64,000 bases of DNA. It comes from Helicobacter pylori. Lineage in GTDB: Bacteria; Campylobacterota; Campylobacteria; Campylobacterales; Helicobacteraceae. The notes under the pieces were generated by a model that ran no database searches, was not told the origin of the DNA, and saw only the letters and a program-made list of their open reading frames with translations. Shown one piece after another: positions 10,137 through 17,704 of the stretch. The DNA is taken from positions 434,001 to 498,000 of the forward strand of contig NZ_CP122954.1 of the NCBI RefSeq assembly GCF_030323545.1, written 5' to 3'. Position numbers and translations under genes: made by a program. The stretch's first letter is position 1. Every line of letters begins with the position of its first letter.

Positions 10137-11386
10137 GGTATTTATGGCTTTTTTTAATACACACTATAGGGCTTTTTGCAACAGATAAAACACTAGATAT
10201 TATTAAAACCATTCAAAAACTTCCTAAGATTGAAGTGCGCTACTCTATAGATAACGATGCCAATTACGCTTTAAAATTGCATGAAGTCTTAGCGAATGAT
10301 TTAAAGACTAGCCAGCATTTTGATGTTTCTCAAAACAAGGATCAAGGCGCAATCAATTACGCAGAACTCAAGGATAAAAAAGTCCATCTTGTAGCGCTGG
10401 TGAGCGTGGTTTTAGAAAACGGCAATAAAATTTCACGATTAAAACTTTATGATGTGGATACAGAAACGCTCAAAAAGACTTTTGACTACCCCATTTTAAG
10501 TTCCGATTTATACCCTTTTGCAGCGCACAACATGGCCATTGTGGTGAATGATTATTTAAAAGCCCCTTCTATCGCTTGGATGAAGCGCCTTATTGTTTTT
10601 TCTAAATACATTGGACCAGGAATCACAAGCATCGCCTTAGCCGATTATACGATGCGCTATCAAAAAGAAATCATCAAAAACAACCGACTCAATATATTCC
10701 CTAAATGGGCGAACGCTGATCAAACGGAGTTTTATTACACGCAATATGGCGAAAGAACGCCCATGATTTTAAAATACAACATTCAAAAAGCCACTCATGA
10801 GAATATCGCTAGCTCTCAAGGAATGGCTGTGGTTTCTAGCGTGAGTGCTGATGGCTCTAAAATTTTAATGTCTTTAGCCCCTGAAGGCCAGCCGGATGTG
10901 TATTTGTATGACACGCATAAAAAAACTAAAACCAAAATAACGCGCTATCCTGGGATAGATGTCTCAGGAGTGTTTTTAGAAGATGACAAGTCTATGGCTT
11001 TTGTTTCGGATAGATCCGGTTATCCTAACATCTATATGAAGAAATTGGGGTTAAAAGAGAGCGCGGAGCAACTCCTTTATGAAGGGAGAAGCAATGAATC
11101 CATTGACGCTTATAAAGACAGTATTGTGTATGTGAGCAGGGAAAATCTTAATGAATTTGGCAAAACGGTGTTCAATTTGAATCTGATCACTCTAAACAGC
11201 AAATATATCCGCAGGCTTACTGTGAATGGCTCTAACCAAATGCCTCGTTTTTCTATGGATGGGAGAAATATCATGTATATCAAAAAGACACCTCAAGAAT
11301 ACGCCATGGGGCTTATTTTACTAGACTATAATCAGAGTTTTTTATTCCCTTTAAAGAATGTGAAGATACAAGCCTTTGATTGGTAA
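10133..11386 (+). CDS. tolB: Tol-Pal system protein TolB
   Basis: Periplasmic beta-propeller protein that binds Pal and interacts with TolA. An N-terminal signal peptide (about residues 1-17, MRYLWLFLIHTIGLFA) is followed by the TolB amino-terminal domain. A series of propeller blades with WD40-like repeats includes VSSVSADGSKILMSLAPEG near residue 240, FVSDRSGYPNIYMKKL near 300 and QMPRFSMDGRNIMYIKK near 370. At 417 residues it matches TolB proteins. Its start overlaps the tolA stop, so the two are translationally coupled. Pal follows after 66 bp. Confidence 0.93.
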   Translation: MRYLWLFLIHTIGLFATDKTLDIIKTIQKLPKIEVRYSIDNDANYALKLHEVLANDLKTSQHFDVSQNKDQGAINYAELKDKKVHLVALVSVVLENGNKISRLKLYDVDTETLKKTFDYPILSSDLYPFAAHNMAIVVNDYLKAPSIAWMKRLIVFSKYIGPGITSIALADYTMRYQKEIIKNNRLNIFPKWANADQTEFYYTQYGERTPMILKYNIQKATHENIASSQGMAVVSSVSADGSKILMSLAPEGQPDVYLYDTHKKTKTKITRYPGIDVSGVFLEDDKSMAFVSDRSGYPNIYMKKLGLKESAEQLLYEGRSNESIDAYKDSIVYVSRENLNEFGKTVFNLNLITLNSKYIRRLTVNGSNQMPRFSMDGRNIMYIKKTPQEYAMGLILLDYNQSFLFPLKNVKIQAFDW

Positions 11387-11452
11387 GGTTAGATTAAGCG
11401 AATGTGAGTTAATATTTACACTTATTAAAATTTTATTCTTGGAGAATTTATA

Positions 11453-11992
11453 ATGAAGAGATCTTCTGTATTTAGTTTCTTGGTAGCTTTTTTATTGGTA
11501 GCTGGCTGTAGTCATAAAATGGATAATAAGACTGTGGCTGGCGATGTGAGCGCTAAAACGGTTCAGACTGCACCTGTTACTACAGAACCAGCTCCAGAGA
11601 AAGAAGAGCCTAAACAAGAGCCAGCTCCAGTGGTTGAAGAAAAGCCGGCTGTTGAGAGCGGGACTATCATCGCTTCTATTTATTTTGATTTTGACAAGTA
11701 TGAAATCAAAGAATCCGATCAAGAGACTTTAGATGAGATCGTGCAAAAAGCTAAAGAAAACCACATGCAAGTGCTTTTGGAAGGCAATACCGATGAATTT
11801 GGCTCTAGCGAATACAACCAAGCGCTTGGCGTTAAAAGGACTTTGAGCGTGAAAAACGCTTTAGTCATTAAAGGGGTAGAAAAAGATATGATCAAAACCA
11901 TCAGTTTTGGTGAAACCAAACCCAAATGCACCCAAAAAACTAAAGAATGCTACAGAGAAAACAGAAGAGTGGATGTCAAATTAGTGAAGTAA
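11453..11992 (+). CDS. pal: Peptidoglycan-associated lipoprotein Pal (Omp18)
   Basis: Outer-membrane lipoprotein that binds peptidoglycan non-covalently and anchors the Tol-Pal system. A lipobox LLVAGC places the lipidated cysteine at residue 19. A Pro/Glu/Thr-rich linker (about 30-65) follows. The OmpA-like domain at about residues 70-179 contains the peptidoglycan-binding signature GNTDEFGSSEYNQALGVKR. Length is 179 residues. GGAG lies eight bases before the ATG. The 66-bp gap from tolB is AT-rich and could hold its own promoter, fitting for an abundant lipoprotein. Confidence 0.96.
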   Translation: MKRSSVFSFLVAFLLVAGCSHKMDNKTVAGDVSAKTVQTAPVTTEPAPEKEEPKQEPAPVVEEKPAVESGTIIASIYFDFDKYEIKESDQETLDEIVQKAKENHMQVLLEGNTDEFGSSEYNQALGVKRTLSVKNALVIKGVEKDMIKTISFGETKPKCTQKTKECYRENRRVDVKLVK

Positions 11993-11999
11993 TTCTAGG

Positions 12000-12995
12000 A
12001 TGAAAAGGCTTTTTTTTATCCCTTTTGTCGCTCCTTTTTTTCTCAATGGGGAGCCTTCAGCGTTTGATTTACAAAGCGGAGCTACTAAAAAAGAACTCAA
12101 GCAGTTGCAAGTCAATAGTAAGAATTTTTCTAATATTTTGACCAAAATCCATTCGCAAGTAGAGGTCAACACTCAAGCTCAAGAGGGTCTAAGGAGCGTT
12201 TATGAAGGGCAGGCCAATAAGATTAAAGATCTCAATAACGCTATCCTTTCCCAAGAAGAATCCTTGCGAGCCTTAAAAGCTTCGCAAGAAGTGCAGGCTA
12301 ACACGCTTAAGCAGCAATCGCAAACTTTAGAGGATTTGAGGAATGAGATTCGTGCTAACCAGCAAGCTATCCAGCAGTTAGACAAGCAAAATAAAGAGAT
12401 GAGTGAATTATTGACCAAGTTGAGCCAGGATTTGGTTTCACAAATCGCCCTAATCCAAAAAGCTCTCAAAGAACAAGAGGAAAAAGCTGAAAAGCCGCTC
12501 AAATCAAGCGCTCCGGCTAATAAAACCCCCCCTTTGAAAGCCGAATCCCCAAAAAATCAAGAGAAAAAAACCCAAGAAAAGGCAAAAGTTGAGTTTGATA
12601 AAGATTTGTCTAAGCAAAAAGAGATTTTTCAAGAAGCTCTGTCTTTTTTTAAAAATAAATCCTATGCAGAAGCCAAAGAGCGTTTGTTGTGGTTAGAAGC
12701 CAATAGTTACCGACTTTATTATGTGCGTTATGTGCTTGGAGAAGTGGCTTATGGAGAAAAGAGGTATAGAGAAGCGATCAAGTATTACAAAGAGAGCGCT
12801 CTTTTAAATAAAAAAGCGTCTTACATGCCTGTGCTTTTGTGGCATACGGCATGGTCGTTTAAAAAAATCAAAGACGATCAAAACTATTATAAATTTTTAA
12901 ACACTTTGCAACACTTGTATCCTTCAAGCGAACAAGCTAAAATGGTGCAAAAAATCTTAGAAAACAAGGAGAAACACTACCATGCAAAACCATGA
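12000..12995 (+). CDS. cpoB: Tol-Pal-associated coiled-coil/TPR protein CpoB (YbgF)
   Basis: Periplasmic protein of the YbgF/CpoB family, which links Tol-Pal activity to peptidoglycan synthesis during division in other bacteria. It has a signal peptide (about residues 1-18), a long coiled coil rich in Gln, Leu and Lys (about 30-165), a Lys/Pro/Ala-rich linker, and C-terminal TPR-like repeats from about residue 205 ([20 protein letters not shown]). Position right after pal is the usual place for this gene. Its 3' end overlaps slyD by 14 bp. The ribosome binding site is weak (TAGG), so it probably depends on coupling with pal. Confidence 0.88.
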   Translation: MKRLFFIPFVAPFFLNGEPSAFDLQSGATKKELKQLQVNSKNFSNILTKIHSQVEVNTQAQEGLRSVYEGQANKIKDLNNAILSQEESLRALKASQEVQANTLKQQSQTLEDLRNEIRANQQAIQQLDKQNKEMSELLTKLSQDLVSQIALIQKALKEQEEKAEKPLKSSAPANKTPPLKAESPKNQEKKTQEKAKVEFDKDLSKQKEIFQEALSFFKNKSYAEAKERLLWLEANSYRLYYVRYVLGEVAYGEKRYREAIKYYKESALLNKKASYMPVLLWHTAWSFKKIKDDQNYYKFLNTLQHLYPSSEQAKMVQKILENKEKHYHAKP

Positions 12996-13539
12996 TTTAG
13001 AATCAATCAAACAAGCCGCTTTGATTGAATATGAAGTGAGAGAACAAGGCTCTAGCGAAGTGCTAGACAGCAATATTTCTAAAGAGCCTTTAGAGTTTAT
13101 TATAGGCGCTAATCAGATCATAGCAGGGTTAGAAAAGGCGGTATTAAAGGCTCAAATTGGCGAGTGGGAAGAGGTTGTTATCGCCCCAGAAGAAGCTTAT
13201 GGGGTTTATGAAAGCAGCTATTTGCAAGAAGTCCCTAGAGATCAATTTGAAGGCATTGAATTAGAAAAAGGCATGAGCGTTTTTGGGCAAACTGAAGACA
13301 ACCAAACCATTCAAGCCACTATCAAAGACTTTAGCAACACGCATGTGATGGTGGATTATAACCACCCGTTAGCCGGGAAAACTTTAGCGTTTCGTTTCAA
13401 GGTTTTAGGTTTTAGGGAAGTGAGCGAAGAAGAAATTTTAGCTTCACACCATGGCGGTGGGACAGGTTGCTGTGGCGGTCATGGGGGTCATGGCGGGAAG
13501 AAAGGTGGGGGTTGTGGTTGCTCATGCTCGCATGGGTAG
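12982..13539 (+). CDS. slyD: FKBP-type peptidyl-prolyl isomerase SlyD with metal-binding tail
   Basis: Prolyl isomerase and chaperone that also supplies nickel for metalloenzyme maturation in other bacteria. The FKBP domain appears in two halves (about residues 6-70 and 125-150) around an inserted chaperone flap, with [16 protein letters not shown] and [17 protein letters not shown] as family motifs. The last about 30 residues are packed with Gly, His and Cys (including [11 protein letters not shown]), a predicted Ni/Zn-binding tail. H. pylori needs nickel for urease and hydrogenase. The gene overlaps cpoB and has an AAGGAG ribosome binding site inside it. Confidence 0.94.
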   Translation: MQNHDLESIKQAALIEYEVREQGSSEVLDSNISKEPLEFIIGANQIIAGLEKAVLKAQIGEWEEVVIAPEEAYGVYESSYLQEVPRDQFEGIELEKGMSVFGQTEDNQTIQATIKDFSNTHVMVDYNHPLAGKTLAFRFKVLGFREVSEEEILASHHGGGTGCCGGHGGHGGKKGGGCGCSCSHG

Positions 13540-13570
13540 TAGGGTATAGGAGTATTTAAAAGGCAAGGTC

Positions 13571-13777
13571 ATGAATGGTTCTAATCTCAAAAATTGGCTA
13601 TTCCCTACCATTTGCTTTTTTTTGTTTTGTTATATTTTAATTTTTTTGATGTTTTTCATGTTTAAAAGTTTGCAATCGCAATCTTTTGGCTCTGTGGCAG
13701 AAACCGGAAAAAAACCCATCACCACCACCAAGAAATTTGGTAAGGAATTGCAAAAACAGATTTCAAAAATCCATTAA
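13571..13777 (+). CDS. Small single-span membrane protein, unknown function
   Basis: A 68-residue open frame in the same orientation as slyD, 31 bases after it. A long hydrophobic segment rich in Phe, Leu and Ile (about residues 9-32) is followed by a basic C-terminal tail with KKPITTTKKFGKELQKQ. No motif was recognised. AAGGC lies before the ATG. The frame uses the whole gap between slyD and the flgM promoter, and its stop codon lies inside the sigma-28 -35 element. That fit argues for a real gene, but function is unknown. Confidence 0.6.
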   Translation: MNGSNLKNWLFPTICFFLFCYILIFLMFFMFKSLQSQSFGSVAETGKKPITTTKKFGKELQKQISKIH

Positions 13778-13800
13778 CTTTTTTTCTTTTTTGCCGATAC
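13774..13800 (+). promoter_or_regulatory. Sigma-28 (FliA) promoter of flgM
   Basis: TTAA at 13774-13777, then a 15-base spacer, then GCCGATAC at 13793-13800. This nearly matches the flagellar sigma-28 consensus TAAA-N15-GCCGATAA. It sits 41 bases before the flgM ATG. Sigma-28 control of its own anti-sigma factor is the expected feedback loop. Confidence 0.85.
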
Positions 13801-13840
13801 CTGCTGTAATGAATTGAATATTAAATTAAAGGATTTTACG

Positions 13841-14044
13841 ATGATCAATGCCGTTTCTTCTCTTGCTCCGGTGCAGTCTTTGGGGAATTACAAGCGTGTG
13901 GAAAAGAATGAAAAAGTTGAAAATAGCGAGGCCACTCTTGATAGGGTAGCTGAAATCAAGAAAGCTATTGAAAATAACCAGTATAAAATCAACTTGCATG
14001 AGACTTCTCATAAAATGGCACAGGATTTATTGGGGATAAGCTAG
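13841..14044 (+). CDS. flgM: Anti-sigma-28 factor FlgM
   Basis: FlgM binds and inhibits FliA (sigma-28), delaying flaA and other late flagellar genes. The 67-residue frame begins MINAVSSLAPVQSLGNYKRV and contains the helical C-terminal region RVAEIKKAIENNQYKINLHETSHKMAQDLL in two helices, as in FlgM proteins. The H. pylori protein is known to be shorter than enteric FlgM. The ATG at 13841 follows AAAGGA; an upstream TTG at 13814 is not needed. A good sigma-28 promoter lies just upstream. In related bacteria flgM is followed by flgN and flgK; here a DNA methyltransferase lies in between. Confidence 0.9.
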   Translation: MINAVSSLAPVQSLGNYKRVEKNEKVENSEATLDRVAEIKKAIENNQYKINLHETSHKMAQDLLGIS

Positions 14045-14177
14045 GGGGTTTAGGGGCTTCATTTCTAGGGGGTTTATTCTTGCTGTCGTTTTGTTTTTCA
14101 TTAAATTTTAGTTCTTTATGTTTTGAGTTTTTTGCTCTCTTAAATAGGGCGTGTTTTTTTGTGTTAGGAATGATTGA

Positions 14178-15137
14178 TTGGGAATTTTAACTTTTATGGA
14201 TTTTTGTTCTGGTATTGGTGGAGGCCGTTTGGGCTTGGAGCAATGCCATTTAAAATGCGTAGGGCATGCCGAAATCAATCATGAAGCCCTTAGGACCTAT
14301 GAATTATTTTTTAAAGATACCCATAATTTTGGGGATTTGATGCGAATCAACCCTAATGATTTACCCGATTTTGATGCACTCATTAGCGGGTTTCCTTGTC
14401 AAGCTTTTTCTATCAATGGCAAAAGGAAAGGGCTTGAAGATGAAAGAGGGACGATTATTTACGGGCTTATTCGCATTTTAAAAGTTAAACAGCCTGAATG
14501 TTTCTTGCTTGAAAACGTTAAGGGCTTAATCAACCATAAGCAGCAAGAAACTTTTAAAACCATTATCAAAGCTTTGCAAGAAGCGGGCTATACAACTTAT
14601 TATCAAATTTTAAACAGCGCTGATTTCCAATTAGCCCAAAACAGAGAACGCCTTTATATTGTAGGGTTTAGGAAGGATTTGAAACATCATTTTGTCTTTC
14701 CTTTAGGTCTGGTCAATGATTATCATTTTGAAGATTTTTTAGACGCAGATAATGAGTGTTATTTGGATATTAATAACGATGCATTTCAAAGATACTTGCA
14801 CAACCAATACAACCATAACCGGGTTTCTTTAGAGAATCTCTTAACTTCAGAAAACGCCGTTTTAGACACAAGACAATCTGATTTAAGGTTGTATTCTAAT
14901 GTTTTTCCTACTTTAAGGACTTCTCGGCATGGCTTGTTTTATACCCAAAAAGGCAAAATCAAAAAATTAAACGCTATTGAAAGCTTGCTTTTACAAGGAT
15001 TTCCTAGGGATTTGATCGCTAAGATTAAAGATAATCCTAACTTTAAAGAAAGCCATTTGCTATCCCAAGCAGGGAATGCGATGAGCGTGAATGTGATTGC
15101 CGCAATCGCTAAACAAATGTTAAAGGCGATTCAATAA
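14178..15137 (+). CDS. DNA (cytosine-5-)-methyltransferase, solitary
   Basis: Methylates C5 of cytosine in a specific DNA site. All main C5-MTase motifs are visible: motif I FMDFCSGIGGGRLGLEQ, motif IV GFPCQAFS with the catalytic cysteine, motif VI ENVKG, motif VIII QNRERLYIVGF, and motif X QAGNAMSVNVI. Its 319 residues are close to M.HhaI-type size. From memory, the H. pylori enzyme at this locus (HP1121 / M.Hpy99III) recognises GCGC; this is not shown by the sequence. No restriction gene is adjacent. The start is TTG at 14178 with AGGA eight bases upstream; the ATG at 14196 would cut motif I. It separates flgM from flgN-flgK. Confidence 0.92.
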   Translation: MGILTFMDFCSGIGGGRLGLEQCHLKCVGHAEINHEALRTYELFFKDTHNFGDLMRINPNDLPDFDALISGFPCQAFSINGKRKGLEDERGTIIYGLIRILKVKQPECFLLENVKGLINHKQQETFKTIIKALQEAGYTTYYQILNSADFQLAQNRERLYIVGFRKDLKHHFVFPLGLVNDYHFEDFLDADNECYLDINNDAFQRYLHNQYNHNRVSLENLLTSENAVLDTRQSDLRLYSNVFPTLRTSRHGLFYTQKGKIKKLNAIESLLLQGFPRDLIAKIKDNPNFKESHLLSQAGNAMSVNVIAAIAKQMLKAIQ

Positions 15138-15143
15138 GGGAGC

Positions 15144-15211
15144 TTTAAGGGGAGTGATTTCAAAATATCTCCTATCCCCTTAAGAAATTGGGTTTTATCA
15201 TAAAATAAAAT
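15144..15211 (+). repeat. Intergenic hairpin repeat, copy A
   Basis: The segment after the methyltransferase stop has an inverted repeat, TTAAGGGGA ... TCCCCTTAA, around an AT-rich loop, followed by TTTTATCATAAAATAAAAT. It is clearly similar to the segment at 44615-44678, including shared CTATCCC and AAAATAAAAT parts. It may act as a terminator or be a small mobile-element remnant. Confidence 0.6.
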
Positions 15212-15225
15212 GGCATAGTATTTGC
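15211..15225 (+). promoter_or_regulatory. Sigma-54 (RpoN) promoter of flgN-flgK
   Basis: TGGCATAGTATTTGC has the invariant GG (15212-15213) and GC (15224-15225) ten bases apart and closely matches the TGGCAC-N5-TTGC sigma-54 consensus. It lies 36 bases before the flgN ATG. flgK is a known RpoN-dependent (middle class) flagellar gene in H. pylori. Confidence 0.85.
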
Positions 15226-15261
15226 TTGAATACGGCTGAAACAAGAGCTAAAGGATTTGTT

Positions 15262-15696
15262 ATGGTCGTTTTACATTCTCATTTAGAAAACGCGCTCAAC
15301 CAATTGAAAGAATTGATTGATTTAACGGAGCGCGATATAAGAGACATCAAGCTCGCTAAACACACCGAAATTTTTGAAAGAAACCACCAAAAACAGCTAG
15401 CGATTCAAGCTTTTGAAAAAGAAAAAGCAAATATAGATGTGCAAATGCTGTCTTTAAAAAACCAATTCCCTGATAAAGAAATGAGTGAATTATTAGACGA
15501 AAAAACGAGCGATTTTTTAAACCAAATGCGAGAGTCCTTGTTTGTTTTGAAAGAAAAAAACCTAATTTATTCGCGCATGGCGTTTGCGGTCTCTGAGTTT
15601 TATTCTTCGCTCATCCAACAAATCATTCCCCATGACACTTGCGACTATAAGGGCTCTAGGCATGTGGGGAGCCATTTTTTAAGAGTGCAGGCGTAA
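15262..15696 (+). CDS. flgN: Probable FlgN-type flagellar export chaperone
   Basis: A 144-residue, almost fully helical, charged protein directly upstream of flgK. FlgN chaperones bind FlgK and FlgL before export, and gene order here (flgM, then this gene, then flgK) matches other flagellated bacteria. It has no signal peptide or membrane segment. The family is poorly conserved, so the call relies on context, size and helical content. The ATG at 15262 follows AAAGGA; a TTG at 15226 would overlap the sigma-54 promoter and is rejected. The flgK ATG comes one base after its stop. Confidence 0.72.
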   Translation: MVVLHSHLENALNQLKELIDLTERDIRDIKLAKHTEIFERNHQKQLAIQAFEKEKANIDVQMLSLKNQFPDKEMSELLDEKTSDFLNQMRESLFVLKEKNLIYSRMAFAVSEFYSSLIQQIIPHDTCDYKGSRHVGSHFLRVQA

Positions 15697-15697
15697 A

Positions 15698-17518
15698 ATG
15701 GGCGGGATTTTATCTTCACTCAACACTTCTTACACGGGCCTACAAGCCCATCAGAGCATGGTGGATGTTACGGGGAATAATATTTCTAACGCTAGCGATG
15801 AATTTTATAGCCGTCAGCGCGTGATTGCAAAGCCTCAAGCGGCTTACATGTATGGCACTAAAAATGTGAATATGGGCGTGGATGTAGAAGCCATTGAAAG
15901 GGTGCATGATGAGTTTGTTTTTTCTCGTTACACGAAGGCTAATTACGAAAATACTTATTACGATACAGAGTTTTCGCATTTAAAAGAAGCGAGCGCGTAT
16001 TTTCCGGACATTGATGAAGCGAGCCTTTTTACGGATTTGCAAGATTATTTTAACTCATGGAAAGAATTGTCTAAAAACGCCAAAGACTCCGCTCAAAAAC
16101 AGGCCCTTGCGCAAAAAACAGAAGCTTTAACGCACAACATTAAAGACACCAGAGAAAGATTAACGACCTTACAGCATAAGGCGAGTGAAGAATTAAAAAG
16201 CGTGATTAAAGAAGTCAATAGCTTGGGTTCTCAAATCGCTGAGATCAATAAACGCATTAAAGAAGTGGAAAATAACAAAAGCTTAAAGCATGCGAATGAA
16301 TTAAGGGATAAGCGAGATGAGTTGGAATTCCATTTGCGAGAGCTTTTAGGGGGGAATGTTTTTAAAAGCAGTATCAAGACTAGCTCGCTCACCGATAAAG
16401 ACTCAGCGGATTTTGATGAGAGCTATAACCTTAATATCGGGCATGGGTTCAATATCATTGATGGCTCTATTTTCCATCCTTTAGTGGTTAAAGAATCTCA
16501 AAATAAAGGAGGTTTGAACCAGGTTTATTTTCAAAGCGATGATTTTAAGGTTACTAATATTACTGACAAGCTCAATCAGGGAAAAGTGGGGGCGTTATTG
16601 GATGTGTATAATGACGGCTCTAATGGGACTTCAAAGGGCAAATTGCAAGATTATATTGATTTGTTGGATTCTTTTGCTAGGGGCTTGATAGAATCCACTA
16701 ATGCGATTTACGCTCAAAGCGCGAGTCATCATATTGAGGGCGAGCCGGTGGAGTTTAATAGCGATGAAGCCTTTAGAGACACTAATTACAATATCAAAAA
16801 CGGCTCGTTTGACTTGATCGCTTACAACACCGATGGTAAAGAAATCGCCAGAAAAACCATTGCTATCACGCCCATTACAACCATGAACGATATTATCCAA
16901 GCCATTAACGCTAACACTGATGACAATCAAGATAATAACACCGAAAACGATTTTGATGATTATTTTACGGCGAGCTTTAACAATGAGACTAAAAAGTTTG
17001 TTATCCAGCCTAAAAACGCTTCGCAAGGGTTATTTGTCTCCATGAAAGATAACGGCACGAATTTTATGGGAGCGTTAAAGCTTAACCCTTTTTTTCAAGG
17101 CGATGACGCTTCTAATATCAGCTTGAATAAAGAATACAAAAAAGAGCCTACCACTATCCGCCCATGGCTTGCCCCCATTAACGGGAATTTTGATGTGGCG
17201 AACATGATGCAGCAATTGCAATACGATAGCGTGGATTTTTATAACGACAAGTTTGACATTAAACCAATGAAAATCAGCGAGTTTTATCAATTTTTAACCG
17301 GTAAAATCAATACGGACGCTGAAAAATCAGGGCGTATCTTGGACACTAAAAAGAGCATGTTAGAGACCATTAAAAAAGAGCAACTCTCTATTTCGCAAGT
17401 GAGCGTGGATGAAGAAATGGTGAATTTGATCAAGTTTCAAAGCGGCTATGCGGCTAACGCTAAAGTCATTACCGCTATTGATCGGATGATAGACACTTTA
17501 TTGGGGATTAAACAATAA
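15698..17518 (+). CDS. flgK: Flagellar hook-associated protein 1 FlgK
   Basis: FlgK forms the first hook-filament junction ring. The N-terminal rod-type motif SLNTSYTGLQAHQSMVDVTG, close to the start, is the flg_bb_rod signature, followed by ISNASDEFYSRQ. The C-terminal D0 helix includes VDEEMVNLIKFQSGYAANAK near residues 565-584. The 606 residues are normal for epsilonproteobacterial FlgK. It is cotranscribed with flgN from the sigma-54 promoter. Both ends have the amphipathic helices used for type III export and coiled-coil packing; the middle is variable. Confidence 0.96.
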   Translation: MGGILSSLNTSYTGLQAHQSMVDVTGNNISNASDEFYSRQRVIAKPQAAYMYGTKNVNMGVDVEAIERVHDEFVFSRYTKANYENTYYDTEFSHLKEASAYFPDIDEASLFTDLQDYFNSWKELSKNAKDSAQKQALAQKTEALTHNIKDTRERLTTLQHKASEELKSVIKEVNSLGSQIAEINKRIKEVENNKSLKHANELRDKRDELEFHLRELLGGNVFKSSIKTSSLTDKDSADFDESYNLNIGHGFNIIDGSIFHPLVVKESQNKGGLNQVYFQSDDFKVTNITDKLNQGKVGALLDVYNDGSNGTSKGKLQDYIDLLDSFARGLIESTNAIYAQSASHHIEGEPVEFNSDEAFRDTNYNIKNGSFDLIAYNTDGKEIARKTIAITPITTMNDIIQAINANTDDNQDNNTENDFDDYFTASFNNETKKFVIQPKNASQGLFVSMKDNGTNFMGALKLNPFFQGDDASNISLNKEYKKEPTTIRPWLAPINGNFDVANMMQQLQYDSVDFYNDKFDIKPMKISEFYQFLTGKINTDAEKSGRILDTKKSMLETIKKEQLSISQVSVDEEMVNLIKFQSGYAANAKVITAIDRMIDTLLGIKQ

Positions 17519-17654
17519 TTTTTCTACCCATAGCGTTTTGATCAAATAAGCCTTATTTAACTTATTTTTAAGCTTTATTTATTTTAAAACTCATTAACGA
17601 TAATGCTTAATAGCAATTATAAGCTATAAGCGAGAGGGTGTTTTGTAAAGCTTG

Positions 17655-17663
17655 TGTTATAAT
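17655..17663 (+). promoter_or_regulatory. Extended -10 promoter of ggt
   Basis: TGTTATAAT contains a perfect TATAAT with TG at the extended position. It lies 42 bases upstream of the ggt ATG in a 186-bp AT-rich gap after flgK. Confidence 0.7.
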
Positions 17664-17704
17664 AACAACAAAATTTTAAGCGTAACTGATTGAAAGGAAA
17701 ACAG

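Noticed and set aside
14085-14165. Possible restriction gene next to the C5 methyltransferase
   Set aside because: The gap between flgM and the methyltransferase is about 130 bases and T-rich with no coding frame; downstream is the hairpin repeat and the sigma-54 promoter.
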